Positions 1-6,840 of a DNA stretch of 11,246 bases are shown piece by piece. This DNA is from Candidatus Limnocylindrales bacterium (GTDB taxonomy: Bacteria; Chloroflexota; Limnocylindria; Limnocylindrales; CSP1-4). Each line of letters begins with the position of its first letter. The stretch's first letter is position 1. The DNA is taken from NCBI GenBank assembly GCA_030647575.1, contig JAUSJS010000189.1, forward strand, positions 1 through 11,246, written 5' to 3'. The translations under genes and the position numbers were made by a program. The notes below the pieces were generated by a model that had not been told where the DNA came from, did not search any database, and was given only the letters and a program-made list of their open reading frames with translations.

Positions 1-1
1 G

Positions 2-235
2 ACGATCCGTGCCGCGATGGACGCGCTTGTCGATTTCGGCCGGCCCCAGGCGATCAGGCTGGCGGTCCTGGTGGACCGTGGCCACCGCGAGCTGCCGATC
101 CGGGCCGACCACGTCGGCAAGAACGTCCCGACCTCGCGCGAGGAGATCGTTCGGGTTCACCTCGACGAGATCGACGGCGAGGACGGGGTCGAGATCGAGC
201 GCGTGGTCGCCCGGGCGGCCGAGCCTGTCGAGTGA
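2..235 (+). CDS. pyrR: PyrR bifunctional regulator / uracil phosphoribosyltransferase, 3' end only
   Basis: This is the C-terminal 77 residues of PyrR; the gene enters from the left edge in frame and stops with TGA at 233-235. Visible PyrR features are the TIRAAMDAL helix, then the strand and loop LAVLVDRGHRELPIRADHVG followed by KNVPTSREE and a terminal VHLDEIDGEDGVEIERV strand. The DRGHRELPI and GKNVPTS segments are highly characteristic of the family. PyrR binds UMP/UTP and attenuates pyr mRNA in many bacteria and has weak uracil phosphoribosyltransferase activity. The PRPP-binding motif lies upstream of the window, so activity cannot be judged. The last four bases (GTGA, 232-235) overlap the start of pyrB, so the two are translationally coupled. 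Any PyrR-binding leader would also lie outside the window. Confidence 0.93.
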   Translation, partial: TIRAAMDALVDFGRPQAIRLAVLVDRGHRELPIRADHVGKNVPTSREEIVRVHLDEIDGEDGVEIERVVARAAEPVE

Positions 236-1311
236 GCCTGGTGGTCGACCCGGCCGAGGCCGCCGCGGTGGCCGTCTCGTCGGTTGGCGCCGCGCCGGAA
301 AGCGAGGCGGTCGCCTGGCGCCATCGCCACCTGCTCGACGTCGACCGCCTCTCCGGCGCCGAGCTGGAGCTGGTCATGCGCACGACCGATGCCATGCGCG
401 AGGTGCTCGCCCGGCCGATCGCCAAGGTGCCGACCCTGCGGGGCCGGCAGGTCACGATCCTGTTCTACGAGGCCTCGACCCGGACGCGCGTCTCCTTCGA
501 GGTGGCGGCCAAGAACCTCTCCGCCGACGTCGTCAACATCGCCGCGGCGAGCTCGTCGGTCTCGAAGGGCGAATCGCTGGTCGACACCGTTCGCACCGTC
601 GAGGCGCTGGGTGCCCAGCTGCTGGTGATGCGCCACTCGGTCTCGGGCGCGCCGTACCTCGCTGCCGAGGTGTTCGGCGGGTCCGTCCTCAACGGCGGTG
701 ATGGCTGGCACGCCCATCCGACCCAGGCGCTGCTCGACCTGTACACGATCCGCGAGCGGCTGGGCGGCGAGTCGCAAGCCGCGCGATCGAGGGCCGGGGC
801 GACGACCGAAGGTCTCCTCGCCGGCCGCAAGATCGTGATCCTGGGCGACCTCCTCCACTCGAGGGTGGCGCGCTCCAACATCTGGACGCTGACCGCGTCC
901 GGCGCCGACCTCTGGCTGTGCGGCCCGCCGACCCTGCTGCGTGGATTCGAGGCGTGGGCGAGCCGCAGCTCCGTGGCCGGGCGGCGCTTCCAGGTCACGA
1001 CCTCGGTCGACGAGGCGTTGCGCGATGCGGATGTCGTGATGGCTCTGCGCATCCAGCGCGAGCGGATGGCCGAGGGGTTGCTCCCATCGCTGCGCGAGTA
1101 TGCGGCACGCTACGGCCTGACCCGCGAACGCCTGGCGCTGGCCCGGCCGGGTGCCCTGGTCATGCATCCAGGCCCGATGAACGAGGGCGTCGAGATCGCA
1201 CCGGACGTGGCCGCAGGCGTCCAGTCCGTGATTACCGACCAGGTCACCAACGGCGTGGCCGTCCGGATGGCCGTGCTCTATCTGCTGGCCGGGACGCAGG
1301 TGCCCGCGTGA
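232..1311 (+). CDS. pyrB: Aspartate carbamoyltransferase catalytic chain
   Basis: PyrB condenses carbamoyl phosphate with aspartate to carbamoyl-aspartate, the first committed pyrimidine step, in the cytoplasm. The 359-aa product has the carbamoyl-phosphate motif STRTR (82-86) with SF following, the neighbouring-subunit loop SSSVSKGES (107-115, Lys112), MRHS (133-136), HPTQALLD (162-169), GDLLHSRVARSN (from 205) and the aspartate-domain HPGPMNEG (312-319). It is longer than the usual 300-310 aa: there is an Ala-rich N-terminal extension of about 28 residues before WRHRHLLDVDRL, and an extra segment of about 14 residues (179-194) between HPTQ and GDLLHS. The GTG start is chosen because GTGA overlaps the pyrR stop; in-frame GTG codons at 241 and 268 would remove part of the extension. 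No pyrI regulatory subunit is visible. The last four bases overlap pyrC. Confidence 0.96.
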   Translation: MSLVVDPAEAAAVAVSSVGAAPESEAVAWRHRHLLDVDRLSGAELELVMRTTDAMREVLARPIAKVPTLRGRQVTILFYEASTRTRVSFEVAAKNLSADVVNIAAASSSVSKGESLVDTVRTVEALGAQLLVMRHSVSGAPYLAAEVFGGSVLNGGDGWHAHPTQALLDLYTIRERLGGESQAARSRAGATTEGLLAGRKIVILGDLLHSRVARSNIWTLTASGADLWLCGPPTLLRGFEAWASRSSVAGRRFQVTTSVDEALRDADVVMALRIQRERMAEGLLPSLREYAARYGLTRERLALARPGALVMHPGPMNEGVEIAPDVAAGVQSVITDQVTNGVAVRMAVLYLLAGTQVPA

Positions 1312-2696
1312 CCCGCAGCCCTCTCGACCTGGAGATCAGCCGCGCCTGGCTGGTGGACCTGGCGGTCGGGCACGAGGGGCCCGGTGAGATCGTCGTCCGC
1401 GGCGGGGTGCTCGAGGCTGTCAACTGGCTCGAGGGCGCCGAGGCCCGTGGCATCAAGCCTGACGGCGTGGTCGTGGCACCGGGCTTCATCGATCTGCACA
1501 CGCATCTTCGCGAGCCCGGCAACGAAGATGCGGAGACCGTGGCGACCGGCCTGGCCGCGGCGGCGCACGGCGGATTCACGACGGTCTGCGCGATGCCCAA
1601 CAGCGAGCCGGCGCTCGACGAGCCGGGCGTCCTTGCGCGGATCCGGGCGGCGGCGCTGGCGGCTGGATCGCCCGTGGAGCTGCTGGCCTACGGGGCGGTC
1701 ACGGTCGGGCGGGCCGGGGAGCAGCTGGCGGCGCTCGGCGAGCTGGCCGACGCGGGCGTGGTCGGGTTCTCCGAGGACGGCGCGCCGATCCGTTCGGCGC
1801 CGATCCTGCGGTCCGCCCTGGCCTATGCGGGCGCGCTTGGTTTGCCGATCGTGGACCACGCCGAGGATGCCTCCCTGACCGCCGGAGCCGAGGCGAACGA
1901 CGGGTTCGTCGCGACCGTGCTCGGTCTGCGCGGCTGGCCGGCCGCCGCGGAGGAGCTGGCCGTCGCGCGCGACCTCGCGGTGCTCGTGGACGTCCTGCGT
2001 GACGTGCCGGGCGCCCGGTTGCACCTCACCCACCTCTCCACCGCGAGTGCCCTGGATCTCATCCGGCGGGCGAAGGCAGCCGGGCTTCCGGTGACCTGCG
2101 ACGTAACGCCACACCACTTGGCCCTGACCGACGAGTGGGTCGCGGGTGCGCGGCGCTGGGCCTGGGAGGCGAGCGGGGATCCGTGGGCCGATGGCGCCCT
2201 GGTGACCGGTCCGTACGCGACCGCCCTCCGGGTGAACCCGCCACTGCGCGCGCCGGCGGATGCCGCCGCCTGCCTCGCCGCGCTCGTCGACGGCACGGCC
2301 GACGCCGTCGCCACCGACCATGCGCCGCACTCGGAGGTCGACAAGGCCGTCGAGTTCGGCCTCGCGGCGAACGGCATCAGCGGCCTCGAGACGGCACTCG
2401 GCGTGCTCCTGGCGGCGGTCGATGCTGGCCGGCTGCCGCTGCTTCGGGCCATCGAGGCGCTGACGACCGGGCCCGCCGCGGTCATCGGCGGTCGATTGCG
2501 GCGGGCGTCCGCCGGCCTCGTCGAAGGCGCACCTGCGGACCTGGTCGTGTTCGATCGTTCCGAGTCGTGGACGGTGACCCCCGACTGCCTCTCGTCGCGG
2601 GGCAAGAACACGCCACTGCTGGGGATGGAGCTGCGCGGTCGGGTCCTGCTGACGGTGGCCGGCGGACGGCTCGCCTACGAGGCAGCGGAAGGCTGA
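1308..2696 (+). CDS. pyrC: Dihydroorotase, type I
   Basis: PyrC is a zinc amidohydrolase that cyclises carbamoyl-aspartate to dihydroorotate. The start is GTG at 1308, overlapping the pyrB stop as GTGA, giving 462 aa. Seen in order: HTHLREPG (64-71, metal ligands His64 and His66), MPNSEP, GFSEDG (Asp157, the aspartate ligand that replaces the carboxylated lysine in type I enzymes), VDHAED (His184), HLTHLST (His239/His242), TPHH (267-270), VNPPLR (309-314), TDHAPH (336-341, Asp337, catalytic) and the C-terminal GKNTP loop. All expected metal ligands are present. The protein is about 30 residues longer than the usual 425-430; much of this is a Trp-rich segment at about 277-302 between TPHHLALTDE and the VNPPLR loop. 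Many genomes place carA/carB next, but here the pyr run ends with a GC hairpin. Confidence 0.96.
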   Translation: MTRSPLDLEISRAWLVDLAVGHEGPGEIVVRGGVLEAVNWLEGAEARGIKPDGVVVAPGFIDLHTHLREPGNEDAETVATGLAAAAHGGFTTVCAMPNSEPALDEPGVLARIRAAALAAGSPVELLAYGAVTVGRAGEQLAALGELADAGVVGFSEDGAPIRSAPILRSALAYAGALGLPIVDHAEDASLTAGAEANDGFVATVLGLRGWPAAAEELAVARDLAVLVDVLRDVPGARLHLTHLSTASALDLIRRAKAAGLPVTCDVTPHHLALTDEWVAGARRWAWEASGDPWADGALVTGPYATALRVNPPLRAPADAAACLAALVDGTADAVATDHAPHSEVDKAVEFGLAANGISGLETALGVLLAAVDAGRLPLLRAIEALTTGPAAVIGGRLRRASAGLVEGAPADLVVFDRSESWTVTPDCLSSRGKNTPLLGMELRGRVLLTVAGGRLAYEAAEG

Positions 2697-2712
2697 GGCT
2701 GCCAGGCCGAGG

Positions 2713-2731
2713 CGACCGCGACCCGCGGTCG
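2713..2731 (+). terminator. GC-rich hairpin after pyrC, possible terminator
   Basis: CGACCGCG, a 3-nt ACC loop, then CGCGGTCG: a perfect 8-bp stem beginning 16 nt after the pyrC stop. There is no T tract, so a classic intrinsic terminator is not shown. Position and stability suggest it ends or stabilises the pyrRBC transcript. Confidence 0.45.
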
Positions 2732-2980
2732 GACGCGGCGCCGGCGCGCGACTGACGGTCGCGTATTCGGGGTCGAGGGTTTCGGTTGGTCCTCCTCGAT
2801 CGGCCACTGTCGATTGACAGTCGCGATTCTGTAGGCAGGAGTACGAGCGAGGCCTCCTGGGTCTCTGGCGTCGCCTGGCAGTCGCGGCATGGTGTCGGGG
2901 ATCGGACCACGCGCCCGCGCCGGTTAGCTCGCCCAGCCGGGCCCGTGCATCCCGAGCGGCGCGACGCCAAGGCGGTCGCT

Positions 2981-2986
2981 TACCCT
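2981..2986 (+). promoter_or_regulatory. Candidate -10 box (TACCCT) of a leaderless transcript
   Basis: TACCCT fits the TANNNT pattern of -10 elements and ends 6 nt before the GTG at 2993. Transcription would then start at or beside the start codon, giving a leaderless mRNA, consistent with the lack of a Shine-Dalgarno sequence. No -35 consensus is visible at the right distance. Confidence 0.4.
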
Positions 2987-2992
2987 TGTGCG

Positions 2993-4303
2993 GTGTCGAA
3001 TTCCACCTTGAACGCCGACTTCGAGCGCCGCTCCTTGTGGCAGGCGACGATGCCGGCCCTTCCGGCAAGATCGGGTCGGCAGCTGCCGGAGTCGGTTGAC
3101 GTGGTCGTCATCGGTGGCGGCTATACGGGGATCAACGCGGCTCGCGAGCTGGCCCGCCGTGGCGTCTCGGTCAGCCTCATCGAGGCTCGGACGCTTGGGT
3201 ATGGCGCCTCGACCCGCAACGGTGGCATCGTCCACCCGGGTTACAAATGGGGTCCGCGCGAGCTGATCCACCGCTACGGCGACGATACCGGGCGGGCGCT
3301 CTACCAGGAGACGCTCGACGGCTACGAGACAGTCAAGCGCTTGATCTCGCAGGAGGCGATCGACTGCGACTTCCGGGAGGTCGGTCACCTGGAGCTCGCC
3401 TATGCGCCATCGCACGTCAAGGAGCTCCAGCACGCGCAGGCGAGCCTCGCGTCCATGGGCGCGGACGCGACGATCGTGCCGCGCGAGCGGATCCGCGAGG
3501 AGATCGGTTCCGACGCCTACTACGGCGCACTCGTGGTCGGAGGCAGCGGGCTGCTCCACCCGGGTCGCTATTTCGCCGGACTGGTTGGCGCAGCCGACCG
3601 TGCCGGCGCCGACCTCCACGAGGACGTTCGAGCACGTGCCATCCGGCGCCTCGGGGAAGGCCGATTCGCGGTTGAGACCGAACGCGGCACCATCCGCGCG
3701 CGCGACGTGTTCGTGGCCACCAACGGCTACACCGATGGTGTGGTCCCGTTTCTGCGCCGGCGGATCATCCCGATCGGGAGCTACATCATTGCCAGCGAGC
3801 CGCTCCCCGAGGAGCTGGCACGGGAGCTGTCACCCAGGGGTCGGTCGTTCTTCGACACCAAGAACTTCCTGTATTACTGGCACGTTTCGGCGGACCGCCG
3901 GATGGTCTTCGGCGGGCGCGCGAGCTTCATGCCGACCTCGATCGATCAGACCGCCGCGATCCTGCACAAGGGCCTGCTCGAGGTGCACCCGCAGCTGGCC
4001 GGCTACCGGATCGAGTACGCCTGGGGCGGCAACGTCGGTTTCACCTTCGACCGGATGCCGCACGCCGGGAGGACGGCCGAGGGCGTCGCCTACGCGATGG
4101 GCTGTTGCGGAACGGGCGTCGCCCTGATGACCCATCTCGGCACCAAGGTCGGCGAGTGGCTGGCCGGCGGGGAGGCGCCCGTGCTCGCCCGACTCAAGTT
4201 CCCCCTCGTTCCGGCGCCGTACGAGGGCCGCCCCTGGTTCCTGCCCTTCGCCGGGGAGTGGTTCCGGCTTCAGGACTGGCTGGCGGCTCGCGCGCGCGAC
4301 TGA
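2993..4303 (+). CDS. FAD-dependent amine/amino-acid oxidoreductase (DadA/PuuB-like DAO family)
   Basis: A 436-aa flavoprotein of the D-amino-acid oxidase/glycine oxidase family (COG0665-like). It starts with a short N-terminal arm containing the SLWQAT motif (14-19), typical of gamma-glutamylputrescine oxidase (PuuB)-type members. A Rossmann FAD motif follows, VVVIGGGYTG (37-46, Gly41/Gly43/Gly46), with ribose-binding Glu64 and then GYGASTRNGG, the usual FAD-contact loop. Near the C-terminus are WGGNVGFTFDRMPHAG and a glycine-rich YAMGCCGTGVAL that closes the FAD site. No signal peptide or membrane helix is seen, so it is probably cytoplasmic. GTG 2993 is chosen because it gives the family's natural N-terminus and follows a TACCCT box. 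Family members oxidise amines or amino acids to imines with H2O2 or a quinone acceptor; the substrate cannot be read from the sequence. It converges on and overlaps the decarboxylase gene by 34 nt. Confidence 0.85.
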   Translation: MSNSTLNADFERRSLWQATMPALPARSGRQLPESVDVVVIGGGYTGINAARELARRGVSVSLIEARTLGYGASTRNGGIVHPGYKWGPRELIHRYGDDTGRALYQETLDGYETVKRLISQEAIDCDFREVGHLELAYAPSHVKELQHAQASLASMGADATIVPRERIREEIGSDAYYGALVVGGSGLLHPGRYFAGLVGAADRAGADLHEDVRARAIRRLGEGRFAVETERGTIRARDVFVATNGYTDGVVPFLRRRIIPIGSYIIASEPLPEELARELSPRGRSFFDTKNFLYYWHVSADRRMVFGGRASFMPTSIDQTAAILHKGLLEVHPQLAGYRIEYAWGGNVGFTFDRMPHAGRTAEGVAYAMGCCGTGVALMTHLGTKVGEWLAGGEAPVLARLKFPLVPAPYEGRPWFLPFAGEWFRLQDWLAARARD

Positions 4304-5922
4304 TCGGCAAGAGCCCGCAGCGTTGCCACCAGGCGGTCGATGTCGTCCTCGGTGGACAGGTAGTTGACGATCCCGGCGCGCAGATACGTCGAGCCACGCA
4401 GGCGGGTCGTCGTCAGCCACCCGTCGCCAGAAGCCTCCAGTGCGGCCTGCAGTTGGTCCTGGTGGGCGTCCAGCTCCCCGGGCGGCAAGGCCATCGCGGC
4501 GTCGCGTCCACCGGGAAGGTGACGGAAGCAGACCACGGACAGCTCGGGCACCCCGGGTAGCGCCTCGAAGTCGTCAGCCTCGGCGCAGTGGCGGGCCAGG
4601 TGGGCGGCGAGATCGTCGGTCGCCTCGATAAGCCGGCCGAATCCCTTCGTGCCCAGGTGCCGCCACGACATCCACAGCTTCAGCGCTCGCCAGCGGCGCG
4701 TCCCTTCGAAGCTCAGCTTGTAGAAGTTCAGCTGATCGGCGTGGTTATCATGATCAGCCTCGCTCCCCAGGTTCTTGGCGCCGCGCTCGCCGCCACGGTA
4801 GTACTCGGGCGTGCGGCCGCCGAATGCCTCGGCCAGATGCCCACCGTCGCGTACCACCAGGCCCCCGATGTCGTAGGCTTGGAAGAACCACTTGTGGGGG
4901 TCGACCGTGATCGAGTCGGCCCGGTCCAGGTCTGGCACCCGCGCGGCGTCGCGCGCCGAGAGCCTGGCCGCGCCACCGTAGGCGGCGTCCACGTGGAGCC
5001 AGAGGTCCTCGGTCGCGGCGAGATCGGCCAGCTCGCCGATGGCGTCGACCGACCCGGTGTTCGTCGAGCCAGCCACGGCAACGATCGCGAACGGCGTCAG
5101 ACCCGCTGCTCGGTCGCGGGTGACGGCCGCGGCGACCGGACGGCCGCGCAGATGGAAGGAGGCGTCGGACGGGATGAGCGCGAGCGTGTCGGGCGGGAAG
5201 CCCAGCTCGTCGAGCGACCGGGCGATGGAAAAATGGGTCTGGTCGGAGGTGTAGACGCGGACCCCCTCCAGCATCGCGCCGCGTGGCGGTCGCCCGGCAG
5301 ACAGGATCCGCCCGAGGTGGATGTCACGAGCCAGGGTCATGCCCATGAAGTTGGCCATCACGCCGCCGGACGTGAGCAGGCCGAACGACCCGGGCCCATA
5401 TCCCACGAGGTCGCACAGCCAGTGCACGACCTCTTCCTCGACGAAGGCGGCGAGCGGACCCGCATGCCAGACGTCCACCCCCTGGTTGGTCATCTGGGCC
5501 AGCAGCTCGCCCATGATCGAGATCGGCAACGGAGGCGGTGTGAAATAGCCGAACTGCCGAGGGTGCTGCGAGTTCATCTGGCCACCCGCGAGGCGCGAGC
5601 GGAACTCCTCCAGGATCGCCGCTGAAGGCGTGGGGTCGGCCGGGGCCGGGGACGGTCCCGGGGCCGCCCCGTAGTACGAGCGGCGAGCGGCCTCGTACCC
5701 GGACGGGGCGCCCATCGCCCGGTCCATGGCGTGTCCGTACAGGTAGTCGAGCGCGGCCGCCCAGGTCGCGGCGCCCAGCGCGGTGAGTGCCTCGCGCGAG
5801 GCGCCCTCGTCGCGGTAGCCGATGAGCGCCGGCTCCGGATGCCAGGCGAATCGCCCCAGGTAGGCGTCGATGTCGGACGGGGCGGTCGGGTGCTCGCGAC
5901 CCGGTGGCAAGGTCCCGGTCAC
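4270..5922 (-). CDS. PLP-dependent group II amino-acid decarboxylase
   Basis: A 550-aa pyridoxal-phosphate enzyme of the group II decarboxylase family (aromatic-amino-acid/tyrosine/glutamate decarboxylase type). Features in order: a substrate-side NSQHPRQFGYF segment, VDVWHAGPLAAFVEEEVVHWL, the phosphate-binding loop LLTSGGVMANFMG, HVDAAYGG with Asp312 that pairs with the pyridine nitrogen, and DPHKWFFQAYD with Lys344 as the Schiff-base lysine. The C-terminal small domain ends with RAGIVNYLSTEDDIDRLV. It probably removes the carboxylate of an amino acid to give an amine; the substrate is not decided by these motifs. At 550 residues it is longer than the usual 470-490. The frame stays open upstream to 6144, but the GTG at 5922 is chosen because the residues above it are low-complexity Arg/Gly/Pro and because a TACCCG string lies 7 nt upstream. 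Its 3' end overlaps the convergent oxidoreductase gene. Confidence 0.88.
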   Translation of the reverse strand: MTGTLPPGREHPTAPSDIDAYLGRFAWHPEPALIGYRDEGASREALTALGAATWAAALDYLYGHAMDRAMGAPSGYEAARRSYYGAAPGPSPAPADPTPSAAILEEFRSRLAGGQMNSQHPRQFGYFTPPPLPISIMGELLAQMTNQGVDVWHAGPLAAFVEEEVVHWLCDLVGYGPGSFGLLTSGGVMANFMGMTLARDIHLGRILSAGRPPRGAMLEGVRVYTSDQTHFSIARSLDELGFPPDTLALIPSDASFHLRGRPVAAAVTRDRAAGLTPFAIVAVAGSTNTGSVDAIGELADLAATEDLWLHVDAAYGGAARLSARDAARVPDLDRADSITVDPHKWFFQAYDIGGLVVRDGGHLAEAFGGRTPEYYRGGERGAKNLGSEADHDNHADQLNFYKLSFEGTRRWRALKLWMSWRHLGTKGFGRLIEATDDLAAHLARHCAEADDFEALPGVPELSVVCFRHLPGGRDAAMALPPGELDAHQDQLQAALEASGDGWLTTTRLRGSTYLRAGIVNYLSTEDDIDRLVATLRALADQSRARAASQS

Positions 5923-5929
5923 CAGGCGA

Positions 5930-5935
5930 CGGGTA
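5930..5935 (-). promoter_or_regulatory. Candidate -10 box (TACCCG) for the decarboxylase gene
   Basis: On the minus strand TACCCG lies 7 nt before the GTG start, in the same arrangement as TACCCT before the oxidoreductase GTG (6 nt). The last base departs from TANNNT, so this is weak alone. The parallel spacing and absence of a Shine-Dalgarno sequence support a leaderless start here. Confidence 0.3.
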
Positions 5936-6310
5936 TGGTGGACGTGGGGCGATCGGTCATCAGGCTCGATGGTAGCGGCCGGGTGGCCGGAGCGGACGAC
6001 CGGAGTGACCGCGCGGCGCCGGGGTTGGCTCGTGCGGCCGCCTTGTCCGAGCGGCTGCCGACCCGCCCCTGTACGGCCGATCTGAGCCATCCGGCCCCGA
6101 CCTGACAGATGTTCCCCTGGAGAGCACTCGTCAGCGCTCGCCATTCGAGAATCTGGAGTCCTGAGCTCGGATGCGCGTTCGATCGGCGCTGGTTTCTGTC
6201 AGGTGCACTCCAGGTGTGCAGATGACCCGAATCCTGTGACCAGTGCTCACCTGAAGAGCATCTGGCAGCGAGTTGACGCGCTGCAACGCGCCCTCGGCGC
6301 CACTCTGCTG

Positions 6311-6343
6311 AGTCCCGTATCGTTGCCGCCCATGACCGACGAC
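6311..6343 (+). repeat. Promoter-start cassette, copy 1
   Basis: AGTCCCGTATCGTT followed by a C-rich spacer, the start codon at 6332 and ACCGACGAC. It aligns without gaps to 6841-6873 with 5 mismatches in 33 bases by hand count. It covers the -10 box, the start codon and codons 2-4 (Thr-Asp-Asp) of the YbaK-like gene. Confidence 0.8.
6318..6323 (+). promoter_or_regulatory. Candidate -10 box (TATCGT), leaderless start of the YbaK-like gene
   Basis: TATCGT matches TANNNT and ends 8 nt before the ATG at 6332. The whole segment from 6311 to the start codon recurs, with the same spacing, before the next gene (6841-6862). No Shine-Dalgarno sequence precedes the ATG, so a leaderless transcript is likely. 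Confidence 0.5.
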
Positions 6344-6835
6344 GAGGCTCGTGCCTGGCTCGAGGCGCACCTGAGCGATCTCGGCGAGCCGTACGAGCTC
6401 TTTCCCTGCGATCCGGCGCTGGCGGACACCGCCGCGTTCTGTGCCGCCTACGGGTTCGCGCCGGAGGATTCCGCCAACACGATCGTGGTGATCGGCAAGT
6501 CCAATCCGCCCCGCTTCGCCGCCTGCGTGACGCTCGCCCCGTACCGGCTCGATGTGAACCGCACGGTCCGCGACCGGCTCGGAACCCGCAAGGCGTCGTT
6601 TGCCGCGGCCGAGGAGACCGCGGCGTTGACCGGCATGCAGCTCGGGGGCGTAACCGTCTTCGGGCTGCCAGAGCACCTGCCGATCTGGGTCGACTCACGG
6701 GTCATGGTTCGCGAGCGGATCGTCCTTGGCGGTGGGTCGCGCAGCTGGAAGGTCATCGCGCCGCCCGCCATCCTGCGCGCCCTGCCGGGAACGGAGGTGG
6801 TCGAAGGCCTCGCGACCGACCCGCGCACGCCCTGA
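6332..6835 (+). CDS. YbaK/EbsC-family aminoacyl-tRNA editing domain protein
   Basis: A 167-aa single-domain protein resembling the YbaK/ProX family, which hydrolyse mischarged aminoacyl-tRNAs (for example Cys-tRNAPro or Ala-tRNAPro) in the cytoplasm. Family-like segments are ANTIVVIGK (48-56), ACVTLAPYRLDVNRTV (64-79), RKASFAAAEETAALTGM (86-102), then GGVTVFGLPEHLPIWVDSRVM and the C-terminal VLGGGSRSWKVIAPP. In E. coli/Haemophilus YbaK a catalytic lysine sits in the 'AKT' position of the first strand; here the aligned residue appears to be Asn49, as in some actinobacterial relatives, so substrate or mechanism may differ. ATG 6332 is preferred over the upstream in-frame ATG at 6203 because a -10-like TATCGT lies just before it and the extra 43 residues look non-coding. 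The next gene follows after 26 bp and has its own copy of the start cassette. Confidence 0.82.
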   Translation: MTDDEARAWLEAHLSDLGEPYELFPCDPALADTAAFCAAYGFAPEDSANTIVVIGKSNPPRFAACVTLAPYRLDVNRTVRDRLGTRKASFAAAEETAALTGMQLGGVTVFGLPEHLPIWVDSRVMVRERIVLGGGSRSWKVIAPPAILRALPGTEVVEGLATDPRTP

Positions 6836-6840
6836 GCCAG

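Larger units (their letters stand above)
2697..2992. other. Intergenic region between pyrC and the FAD oxidoreductase
   Basis: About 296 bp with no convincing gene. It contains a GC hairpin just after pyrC (2713-2731), a smaller dyad ACTGTC-GATT-GACAGT (2806-2821) that includes a TTGACA-like string (2814-2819), and a TACCCT hexamer (2981-2986) just before the next start codon. An open frame from 2786 into the oxidoreductase exists, but the residues it adds look like non-coding GC-rich translation. Confidence 0.6.
5923..6331. other. Divergent intergenic region with clustered CAGGTG-type motifs
   Basis: About 410 bp separate the decarboxylase start (minus) from the YbaK-like start (plus). The stretch from about 6100 to 6270 is visibly less GC-rich than the genes. 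It holds ACCTGACAG (6100-6108) and its exact inverse CTGTCAGGT (6196-6204), CAGGTG at 6200-6205 and again at 6211-6216 (11 bp apart), the inverse CACCTG at 6248-6253, and a TGCAC-N7-GTGCA dyad (6204-6220). These may be operator sites for a regulator of either divergent gene. No convincing gene or structured RNA is seen. Confidence 0.45.

Noticed and set aside
2814..2842. TTGACA string as a -35 element
   Set aside because: No TANNNT hexamer occurs at 16-18 nt downstream; the string is also part of the ACTGTC/GACAGT dyad.
2921..2960. GGTTAGCTC string resembling a tRNA D-arm
   Set aside because: No acceptor stem, anticodon arm or TTC-containing T-arm can be paired around it.
2786..2992. Upstream ATG extending the FAD oxidoreductase by 69 residues
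   Set aside because: The added sequence is Arg/Pro-rich with no family similarity; the GTG at 2993 gives a normal N-terminus and follows a -10-like box.
1278..3068. Long minus-strand open frame (596 codons) opposite pyrC
   Set aside because: It lies antisense to a gene with all expected catalytic motifs, is Arg/Gly/Pro-rich without any domain pattern, and runs through the intergenic hairpin. Long antisense frames are usual in GC-rich DNA.
6273..6278. TTGACG as a -35 for the YbaK-like gene
   Set aside because: It is 39 nt from the TATCGT -10 box, too far, and no alternative -10 lies at 17 nt.
6203..6331. Upstream ATG extending the YbaK-like gene by 43 residues
   Set aside because: The extra residues do not look like the family, and the -10-like TATCGT just before ATG 6332 together with its copy at 6841 favours the shorter start.
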